DNA of 64,000 bases from Undaria pinnatifida. Lineage: Eukaryota > Sar > Phaeophyceae > Laminariales > Alariaceae. The notes beneath the pieces were generated by a model that saw only the letters and a program-made list of their open reading frames with translations, was not told where the DNA came from and made no database searches. The stretch lies in NCBI GenBank assembly GCA_012845835.1, contig JABAKD010000010.1:13380401-13444400 (forward strand). The letters are read 5' to 3'. Below, piece after piece: positions 10,177 to 21,415 of this stretch. A program made the translations under genes and the position numbers. Each line of letters starts with the position of its first letter. Within the stretch, counting starts at the first letter, position 1.

Positions 10177-10644
10177 GTGAAACTGTGATCGTCAGATTCG
10201 ACTACGTCGATGACGAAACGTTGTGCCAGTATGAGATGATACCTACGAAATGTGATGCTGTGGCTTTCACCAGAAACGCGAGCTGGTGGATTTCCGTACC
10301 CTGTTGTCGACGGTGTGCGTTGGTAGAAAGCGCTACCATGGCACCTGCTGCTGGTGCTGCTCCTGCTGCTGTTCTTTAGGACGGCGTGCTTGAAAAATTA
10401 AGTAATCATTTCCTCGTTTTTTTTTGGGGGGGGGGAGTTTGGTGGTCCGGCAGGTCACGGTGGTTCGATCACGCGCGAGTGGAAAAGGAGCCACTTTCTT
10501 TGTTGGTGCCGTCGTAAATTGGAACATTGCTTCCGCTCGTACTAAGTAACGAAGTCTTGTGTTGTCCCCCTGGTATTTTTTGCGCCCTGTGTGTTGCTCC
10601 CGTCTCCCCACGACTGTGAAACCTGTTTGCCGCGATGCGATGTC
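10177..10644. other. region upstream of the TPR gene
   Basis: This interval should hold the promoter and 5' leader of the + strand gene. I see no TATA box in a credible position. There is a T8/G10 run at 10,418-10,437. A short alanine-rich frame near 10,338-10,379 ends quickly and is not supported as an exon. Confidence 0.3.
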
Positions 10645-13600
10645 ATGGTAGAGGAAAGGGAGAAGGGCGTGAAACTGCTGTTCGATGTGTCGACCAATCT
10701 GTGCGTGGATGGGAACGAATGCGACGACTTAGACGAGGTGGACGACGGGGGGGGGGGTGAAGTTGAAGGAGAAGAGGGAGAGGACGATGGGGAGGAGGAC
10801 GACGACGATGACGAGGAGGAGGAGGAGGACGACGACGACGACGACGAGCCTCCTCCGCCGATGACAGCGTCTTCGGGTTCAGAAGCCGAAGCGTCTCCGA
10901 AAGCCCGGAACGCAGTCGCCAAGGGCCCCGGGGCGACAAAGAAACCCGGGGCAACGGCGGCAAGGGCGGTGGCGGAGGGTGCCGGCAGCAGGGATGGCAA
11001 TGGCGCAAAGAAAGCTGTCAAGATTCCCGCCACCGCTTCCGAGAAGATGAAGGCTCCGGCGGGGACGGGGGAGGAGGCGGAGTCGCAGCTGTGGACATCG
11101 TTCATCAAGTCCCGCAAGGGGAGCGACAAGGACATGCTCGGTGTGGTCCCCTTGAAGATGTGGGAGTCGTTTGAGAAGGAGGGCTGTATCCCGCGCGCAA
11201 TGAAGCTCTGGTACACCAACAAGGTCGGCGGGCTATGGTGTTTTTGTCTCTGGTTTCTTCTGTTTATACTTAGCTTTTTTTGTTTCTTCTTTTTTGTTTT
11301 GTTTTTTTTCGCACTTTGTTTTTTCGTTTTTCCCCCACGTTTTTTGTTTTTTTGTTTGCTTTTTGACATTCTTATTTTTCGGGCTGGTCGGGATGGAAAG
11401 GGGATCGGGTGGTTTGTGACTTTTTGGTAAAACGTGTTCTCGGTTGCGATGGTGGTTTTGTTGTTGTTGTTGTTGCCGTTGTTGTTGTTGCCGTAATTGC
11501 TGCTGCTGTCGCTGTTTTGTTTTTTTCATTTTGCCTAGTCTATGAGTTCACTTGAAAGTTTTTTTTTTTGCGCGTGTGTCTTGTTCGGTGACACTCAAGC
11601 TTGTTAGTGTTTCCGCGCGTGCTGGTATCTGACGCCCCCTCCCCCCCCTCCCGGTCGCCTCCCTTCAACCTTCCGTCAAAAACTATCTTGATGACAAACG
11701 CTGACGACGCCTCCTCAGATTCTGCAAACCCGTTCGGTCCCTCGAGCGCTCATGGTGCCTAAGTTGCCGAACGGTTTCCCCGAGTTCTGCCATTGGGTAG
11801 CGGAAGGACGCCACGGCATGTGCGGTAAGGGCAATGCTCGGATTTTTTTGTTAACGTGTCTTCATCCATTTTCGAAGCTCACCCGCGTTTTTGGGTACAA
11901 CCTACTTGGAATTGATGTAGATTTTTTTCTGGTCGTGAAATGTTTTTGCCTTTTCCAAATGCTAAGGTTTCCCTAGTGTATTTCCGAGTGTTTTGTCTTC
12001 GTTTTGGGAGTGCAGTGCTAAAAGGGGTTCCCACTTCTGCTGTAGCGAGTTGTGGTGTTTAACGCAATGGTATCCCACCGATAGTGGGTTAGCTCCTTTC
12101 GTTGAGAAGCGCCCCGTCGATCAGACCATGGTTTGGCCCCAAAAAGCGCTTCGGCGGGGATGCCCGACTTAACGCGTTTACAAGTGGAAACCCGTTTCTT
12201 CCGACAAACTACGTTGAATTAGTATAGGGAGGGGTTTTGGGGCTCCAAAAGGGGTTAAGAGCTCCTCGGAAGGGGCAAAAGTGGCACCGTTCTTATCTCC
12301 GTACCGCTCTTATTTCAGCTTGTAGAATTGACAAGCCAAGTGGACCGTTCTTATATCCGTTTTCTCTCTTGTTTGTGGACGCTATTAATGCCTTTACAAC
12401 TGGAAACCCTTTTAAGGGGAAATTACTTGAACTTAGTAGAGGAAGGGATTTTGGGGCTCTGAAGGGGTAATAACCTCTTCTGGGGTTATAACCGCTTCTG
12501 ACACGAAGCAGCCCGGGACGCAGGGTGGAGGGGGGGTGTGATGATCACTAGTGTGTTTACTATTACGGGGGACCATAGTAAATAGGACCTACGGTACAGA
12601 CAAAACGAATATATTTCCCTATTTTGACTAACAATATTTGGTCCTATTTACTATGGTCACCCGTAATAGTGTGTTCAAAGCACAACGGTAGGAGCTATAC
12701 GACGCATGTACGCGCCGCATTCTCATACCTGGTACTATTTATAGTGCTGCCGCAGCCTTTTCTTAGACGGTTGATTGACACTATCGAAAATCTCTTATTT
12801 TTGATCGATATGGACGCGCCTCAAAAGGGTTTAAAGTCCATTTTCTCTTATCGCGGACCCTCTTGTCGTGGACGCTCTTGAACTGAGTACCCCATTGTAC
12901 CCGTGTCGTACCCCTATCGCCCCCAACCCTAAACCCGACCGCCCGTTCCACTCCACTCCATCCCCATCAACCCAGGCGGGCGGTTGAAACCCGGGTTTGA
13001 GCCGCTTGCGTTGGACCTTGTGGAGAAGGTCAAGCAGAAGGAGAAGGATGGCCGGGCACCGGCACCCGCCTTCTCCGCGGCTCCTGCGATGGAGGTGCGA
13101 GCTAGGAAAGGAGAGGCAGAGAGGGGAGGGAGGGGGTGTACTCGTTTGTTTTTTTTCCATGCATGGCCGCAGTTGTATGTATGACCGTTGCAACCCTCGC
13201 ATCTCTACAACGCTGAAAGGGAGGAAGGAAGGGAGGGCGGCGAATTGTTATGGTTCAACGATTCCTCCTCGTGGAGAATGTATCTTCCTCACGGATGACG
13301 TGTGTACTGGCATTATTAGAACATACCAGATACCTGGTATATACTTGTAATCGTTTGTGTTTTTTCGACTCTTTTAGCCATGTCACTTCTCCTGAGTACG
13401 AGCGTGATGGTTGTGTTTTATGAACATGTTTTAAGTACGTCAGCGGTGAGTTCGATCAATTTAAGGGTCGATACTTTGCAAGCCGCGTGAGTATCCCTCC
13501 GGCGGCGCGTTTTTACAGATGTGATCTTATGGTTGCCTTTGTATCGGGTACCCCGGGTGTCTGGAGATGTCAGTTGTTCGGTGTTGAAAAAATTGATGTG

Positions 13601-16600
13601 GTCTGAGTATTTTGTGTCTGTGCCCCGAAAATCTTCCCTCTGCTACTTGTAGCCATCGAATTCTGGTAGTCATGACTGCGGGCACTGGCGTCTCAACTAT
13701 CGTCGAAAAATCGCGTTTTTTCGTATACCCGCCCCGCCCCCTTGCCCCGTCTTGAAGAGGGGGCGTTGTCAATGGTCAAACGACTACGGCAAGCAACAAA
13801 TTAGTACCCCTCGCCCCCCCCCCCCCCCCCCCCCAGCCTCGTAGGAATGCGGGGGTCTACGGCCACGCATAATACCCTGGTATGTCTCGGTTAGGAGTAG
13901 GAATGGTACTCCGTCTTGAAAGGCATGCGTGTTCAATGGTCTAACGAATAAGGCAAGCAACAGATGAGTACCCCCGCCACCCACCTGCCCGTTCTCGAAG
14001 GGAGTCGTGTTCAATGGTCGAACGGCTAGGGCAAGCAAGAAACGAGTACCCCCCCCCCCTCTCGCGTTGGAGGGGTGAGAGGGTCTGTGATCGTAAGGAC
14101 TACGGCCGTGCATGATACGTCTTTCTTAGGAGTAGGAGCCCTTCTTCAAATGGATGCAGTACTGCTGTACGTTATTGCTATTGATGATTTACTACTGTAT
14201 ATAATATGTTGCTGTTAATATTAACACTGACATATTATGAATAATAAAAACTGACTACCTTAGAATGAACGTACGTTATAGTATTATAGTTGCTGCCATT
14301 GTTATTCATAATAATTTGGTGTTGATGTCCACCCTTGGCAACATCCACGGGAAATATATACCCCAGGTGTATGTGTGATAATTTTCAAAGAGTAATACCA
14401 GGTACATGTGTAAAAGACGAGCGGCCGGTGTATAATGCAGCTTGCAAAGAGAAGCATCGACCCTTTAAGTTGATCGAATTCGCAGCTGCCGTATTCATAA
14501 TAGTGTTACCTGGTATAAAATTGCAAGGGCAAGCAACACATGATAACGACCCCCCGTCCACCCCGTCCACCCCCCTCGCCCCCCCCGCCGCTCCACAAAG
14601 GCGCGTAAGAAAGGACGGCGACTGAGAAAGGGTGGGGCCATGGCCAACGGGGCGGGTTTCGCCCAGAAGATGAAGAGCGCGCTCGCTGGGCTTGCGGGGG
14701 GGGGGAGCGACGACGACGACGACGATGGTGCTGGCGACGGTGGAGACGCCGCAGAGGGGAAGGCGGGGGGTGGTGGTGGTGGAGGGGGGGGTGCGGGTGG
14801 GGTTGGCCAGGCGAAGGCAGCGGGGCGGGCGGAGCGGGAAGGGGCACGGGTGGAGGCTGAAGTGCGTGTATGTCTTTTTCTGATTTCGTTTTTTTTTTTT
14901 TTTTTTTTTTTGCGGGATTAGTTTTCTTGTTTTCGCTTTTTGTGTGTTTTTTGTATGTTATCTTGTGTGTGTTTTTTTGTTTTTCTAATTGGCGGGGGGA
15001 GTCTATAAGTTGTGCGTGGATTTTATGTTTTTGGCTTTGTATTTCGTTGGTTTAAGTAAAAGTTTATGCGTTGTGTTCAAGTGAAATATATCTTGCTTTT
15101 GTGCTCGTGTCGTGTTTTTTTTTGTGAACGTGCACGCGTCGTTTTCTGACTGTTTTTTGTCTTGTTTTTACCTTGCAACCTTTGTGTTTGTGTGGATGCG
15201 TACGAATGTGTTTATTGTATTTAAGTGAAATGTGTCTTGTTTCTGTGCTTCGTTGTGTTTCTTTTTGTTTACGCGGGTGAGTCGTCTTGTTTTCTTACTT
15301 TTGTTTTTTCCTTTGCAATCTCTGTGTTTGTGTGGATGCGCTTCGAATATATAACTTTTGTATTTTTGTGTTTTAAGTGGATATATATATGTATTGTGTG
15401 CGTTTCGGCGTGTATTTGGGTGTACAGTGTTTGGGTATGTTTAGGTGTGAGTTTCCGTACGATTGAAAGCGTTTGTATAGTGTTTTACCGGTATGCGTCA
15501 AACCCTTTTTTCGTGCACGCATTCCTTAACACACACCCCTCCCCCCTCCCCTCCCCCCGCTCCTCCCCCCCTCCTTTACTCAGGTGGGTCGGGTTGTACG
15601 GGAGCCGGTGGCTGGAGATGAGGGCCTGGGTGACGAGGCGGACGTGCTGGGGGCCGGTTTTGCAGACTTGAAGATTCCGGAGGGCACACTTGCGATGATC
15701 GGGAATCTCAAGAGGGCGAAAGCGCTCAGGCGGCGGAGCAACAGACAGTCGGAGTTGCTAGAGATCACGGTGAGTGATTGGGAGGGAGGAAGGGCAGGGG
15801 TCGGGGCGGGGCGGGTTGTCTCGCTATTGGATGGCGTTGCAGTAGTTGATCGTGTTTGTGAGGACGTGTTCTTCTGTCCTTGAGTTACTTTTCGTACGTA
15901 TATACTTGTTTTTGTATGTCTTGCTCATCATGGCTTGACTTGGCTAACATTTTCCTTGCCTTGCCTTGCCTTGCCTTGCCTTGCCTTGCCTTGGAGCAAA
16001 CGAATTGCCTCTTCCCTGGCTCCCTCCGTTCCTCCCTCATTCTCCAATTAGCATCCCCTTACTCTGCCGTTCTCTGTATGTCTTTCTGCCTCCCTCTCTA
16101 TCTAAAGCTGGAGAGATCCTTGGCCCGCCTCGCCCGCATGGAGACCCAGTACCGCGCCCTTGTCGCTGAGACGACCGGACGCGAGTGCACCCTGGAAGTG
16201 GCCATCAGCCTCGCCCTCCCGCTCATCGAGGACGGGTTTTCGTACATGAGCGAAGGCGAGCACGGGAAGGCGCTGGGCGCCTACGGCGACGCCATCAAGG
16301 TGAGGAAATTTGTTGTTGTTGTTGTTGGTTAGCTGGTACCAGGTACCAGGTATGATTTTTGTCTTCCCCCCCAAAAATAATTGAACTTGAAAATATTTCA
16401 TTTTATTTTTGCATGTGAATTTCACCGGTAAAACAAAATTCGTGGGCCCGAAGACAGAATATAATTAATGTAGCATATTAGGATTTGCATTTTATAAAAG
16501 AACATTTCAAGGACGTCAGCCGTGAGTTCGACGAATTTCAGGTCAATACTCATCTTTGCAAGCTGCGTTGTCGGTACTTGTAATATACTACTCCGAGTAT

Positions 16601-19600
16601 ATAGGATTTGTATTTGTATGTACGAATTGACGTAATTTGGGAGTTGTGGAGACATGAGTGCCATCCCGAGTCTGTAATCGTAGTAAGTACAAGGGCTCCG
16701 CTCCGCGGGCGGCTGACGCCGCCCGCTTCGCCCGCGCAAGGAAATACAACGAAATTCTAAGGAGTCAGAAAGAAGAGGCCTATGATTTGGTGCAAACAGC
16801 GATTTGATAATGCGAAGAGCTAGTTGTGCAGAGCGTATTGCCCTGTGCTGTGCTGTGTGCTTGCTGGCGAGGTCACGTTTTGATTGTCCGAATGTGTTTA
16901 TTTTCGACGAAGAAAAAGGCAGACGACAGAAAGCGGTATACCGCAACCAATCAGCGCCACCGTGCGGTACAGCAGAATACACCTAGATTTTTGGCCCCGA
17001 TCCGCGACGCTGATTGGTCAACTCAGCCTCGTACCGGTTCTTGACACCAACTCCGTGCGGTACATCGTACCGCGGCTTTTCAGCTCGGCCGTCACGACTT
17101 TTTGACATAACCCATACCGCTTTCTGTCGGAAAGAAATACCATGAGGACCGACTTTGTCCGCAGGCTCTTCGCGCCCCGCACCGTTTCAAATTCTGACCG
17201 AATGTCAACCATGGGCGCCACGTCATGTAGACTGCATGCATGGCTACAAGACTACATGTAGAAGGAAGGCCATGCAGAAGACCACATGTAATATGCTCCC
17301 GATTATTTCAAGGTCACGTTTCCAACAGTCGAAAAGGCCGTTGTTTCGTACATAACCAGTAGTGCACGACTACAGATGGCGCCACTGCGCCTTCGCCGCT
17401 GGAAACTTTGGGGACAAATTTAAAGTTAGTGTATGGAGTTTTTTTTTTTTTTGCCCGAGGCTCGGTTCTTATTTTTCGATGGGGCATCTTTCATAGGTTT
17501 TAGTGTATGGGTAGTGTATAATAGGTTATTTTCCGGGCATCTCAAGTGAGCCCAAGTTCTTAACTACCAAGTTTAGGTGGTGGCGTCCTCTCCCTGCGTC
17601 GGTTTCCACAGAATGCGGTGTAGGAATACGCGAGGCGGACGAGAGAGCGGTGTGTGTGCATCGTCAGGGTCGATGGTGGCGCCATCGGTAGCGAGGGCAG
17701 ACGGGCGCAAGGTGGTGTATGTGTGGGCCAAGAAGGTCGTGCGCGTGTAGCGGGACTGTCACTCCCCCTTTGTCCCTTTGTCCCACCCCTTTCTCCGCCA
17801 TTCATACGTGCATACGTGTACGTGGGGTGTGCGAGCTGTCTATAGTTGAGCAGCGGTTCGTGCTGTGTGCCGAAGGGGTATTGCAATGGTTGCTCTGAAG
17901 GGATCCGAAATATGACAGCGCGCAGTTCTATGCGTGCTACATGACGTGACGCCCATGGTTGATATTCGGTCGGGATTTGAACGGGTGCTAGGGCCTCTGA
18001 AGAACCTCGGACAAAGTCGGTCCGCATGGTATATTTTCGGACAGCAAGCGGTATGGGTCACGTCAGAAAGCGGTGACGGCCGAGCTGAAAAGCCACGGTA
18101 CGATGTACCGCAAGGAGTTGGTGCCAAAAACCGGTACGAGGCTGAGTTAACCAATCAGCGTCGCGGATCAGGGTCAAAAACCTAGGTGTATTCTGCTGTA
18201 CCGCACGGTGGCGCGGAATGGTTGCGGTATACCACTTTCTGTTGTCTGCCTCCGAAAAGAGACGACAATCAAATGAAGAAAGCCAAAAGACGAGTATACA
18301 GCAGTACGAGCGCACATACCGGTACCTAATATGAGGCTTTGAGGACTGAGAGCGCTGTGCTGTGCTTTTCTGTCCTTGCGATGCATGCTCGACGTCAACG
18401 TGTCACTACTGCAGTAGCTCTAAAAGCTGCGGGTGGGTGTGTTTTTATTGTGATTGAGCAGAAGAAACAGGTGCTTCATAAACGTGTACTTGCAGTCTAC
18501 GAACAACGTGCTATATGCTAGGACACATGCAAAATAAACGTACACGCACGTATGTTCGGACAAGCTTCTATTTACTTGATTTTGTTTATCGCCATACTTT
18601 ATGTTGAATTTAGTGCGAACGTGTGTTCACACAAACTTTTGTACTTGGTTTTGTTCATCGCCATATTTTGGGTTGAATTTAGTGTGCGAGCGGCTATCTT
18701 ACTCCTTTTTTTGCTCTTCTTCAATTCTGACTCAAGATTTGAAGATACACGTTTTACTATTTTTGCTTTTTTTTTAAAGCTTGAAATTAGTGTGGGGATG
18801 TATATATCTTGAAGCAGTGCTGGAGATTTTGTCTCGCAAGCTCTGCGATTAGATTTTTGGTCGCGCTTCTCACACCAACACGCCTCCTTTTCGGAGATTC
18901 GGGAGCTTGCTGGCAAGACCATTGAAGAATTGAGTGCTTTACAGTCGTCCCCGCTTAAAAGACGCATATTGTTGTCTTTTTTTTAGGCGTCTTTAGCGCG
19001 GGGAATCGTCTTTAAGGTTCCGGGGACGATAACAGTTGTCCTCGGGATCCGGGGAAGATAACTCATCGTCCCCGAGGTCAAGGAATGCGAAACATGCGGC
19101 AAAATACGCGCCGTTGCAGCAGGGATACTAGCACGGAAGGAAAACACTGTGAACTTGACGATCACACTGTGGCAGGTGGTTGAAAGTCGCATGTGCGTCG
19201 TATATGTTCTGGAGTGATCCTATATCCCCGCCGTGTGCTTGCTTACCCGTATATGGGCAACGCGGGCTTAGCGTTACTGGCGGCGCCTTGCCGTACGTGA
19301 CTACGGGCAGCAACAACGTAATACCCGTAGCTGTTTGGACCTTACGTTTATTCCCCCATGCTCCTGACATTTTCGTTCGGAGTGCGGGTATCTCAGCGCA
19401 CTACGAACACGGATACTAATGTTAGTGTACCTTACCCTACCACTTCAGCAGTACGGGCAACGCAGGTCTGGAGCCGCGGGCGGAGTCGTTGCCGTGTCGT
19501 TGGTTCCAATAAAACACAGTAGGTCTTTATGCAATACAGATACTTCCAATACCTCACCGTAAACTGTCAAGTGTACGAAGCGAGGCGAGTCTTATCCTCG

Positions 19601-21383
19601 TATCCTCTCGCCTCCTTCCCTCCCTTCAACCCCGCACCCCCACCCACCCCACCCCACCCCACCCAACCCAACCCAACCCAACCCAACCCAACCCAACCCA
19701 ACCCAACCCAACCCAACCCAACCCAACCCAACCCAACCCAACCCAACCCAACCCAACCCAACCCAACCCAACCCAACCCAACCCAACCCAACCCAACCCA
19801 ACCCAACCCGACCCTCCCCCTCATCCCCCCTACCCCCTCCGCCATTCCCCCCGTTTGGTTTTCTAGCTGCTGAATGTGCACGTGGATCCTTATGAAGCGG
19901 GGACGGATGGCAGCCCGGCCAACTCAGAGCAGCAGCAGCGCGCGAGGAAGATGCTGGGGGCGTCTCTTCACAATCGCTCCGTAGCCCACTTCAACTTGGG
20001 CAACGCTTACGAGGGAAAGGTAGGAGGAGGAGGAGGAGGAGGAGAGTGCTTTGTTTTGTTTCGCTTTGCTTTTGCTTTGTTTTGGCTGTGTTTTTTTCTT
20101 TGCTTTTGCTTTGTTTCTGCTCTGGTTTGTTTTGCTTTGCTTCGCTTTTGTGCTTTGTCTTTTTGCTTTGTTTTTCGCCTTGTTTCTTGCTTTGCTTTTG
20201 CTTTGTTTTTTTGTTTTTGCTCTTTCTTTGCTTTGTTTTTTTGTTTTTGCTCTTTCTTTGCTTTGTTTTTCTTTATTTGTTTGCCTTGTTTTGCTTTGTT
20301 TTTGACTTTATTTGCCTTGTTTTTTACCTTGTTTTACCTCGTTTTTCTTTGCTTGGCTTGGCTGGGCTGGGATGGGGATGGGATGAAAGGGGATGGGAGC
20401 GTGGCTCGGTTTGGCTTGGCCCGGCCTGACTTGACTTGGATTTCCCGTGGGAGTTGGCATGAGCTGGCCTTGCCTTGCCTTGCTTTGCCTTTTTTTATGT
20501 CTTCTTTCCCCCCCCGTGGCTTGGCTGGGATGGAACAGGATGGGATGGAATGGGCTTGGCTGGATAGGGCTTGGCTGGGATGGGGTAGAATGTGAACGGA
20601 TGGAATGGGTTTGGCTGGAATGGAAGGGGATGGGGTGGGATGGGATCAGCTTGGCGTGGGTTGGCTTGGCTTGGCTTTGACTTGACCGGGGTTTGAGATA
20701 TATGGACTAACCTTGCCTTGCCGTGCCTTGCCTTGACTTTTTTTGCTTGATTTTTTTTTCGCATGACTTGGCTGGGATAGGATGAAATGGGCTTGGTTTG
20801 TGCTTGGCTGGGCTGGGCTGGGCTGGGCTTAGCTGGGATGAGATGGACTTGGCTGGGATGGGTTAGGCTGTGATGAGATGGGCCGAGCTTGGCTTGACTG
20901 GGATGGGATGGGCTGGGATACAATGGGCTCTGCTGGGATCGTCTGGGTTTGGATGGGTTTGGATGGGATGGGCTTGGCTTGGCTTGGACGGTCTAGGCTG
21001 TGATATGATGGGATGGGCCAGGCTTGACTGGGCGGAGATGGGCAGGACTGGGATGATATGGGATGGACAGGACTTGGCTGGGCTTGGTTGGGCTTGGCTT
21101 GGCTTGGCTTGGCTTGGCTGATCTCAGCTTAGCTGGGAGGGTGGGGGGTGGCTGTCAGTTGTCGAGTCTCTGATTTACGCGCTTTTTCCTAGGTGACCTC
21201 GGGGCGCAACAGCGTGTTCCTTCGCATCCGTTTAGTGCGCTCTGAGCTCTCTGTTTCTTTTTTATACCTCGTGCACCTCGCTCGCTGCCCTATTTTGTGT
21301 TTGTGGATGGATTTGAACGCGCGAGAACGGACGCCGCAATCGCCTCTGCCGTTCACGACCGCTGTTGCTGATGTTGTTGCGGC

Positions 21384-21415
<32 letters not shown>

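Noticed and set aside
19529-19881. Pro/Asn/Thr-rich frame and its - strand Gly/Trp/Val partner
   Set aside because: Driven by the ACCCA array upstream of exon 7; splice signals place this sequence in an intron.
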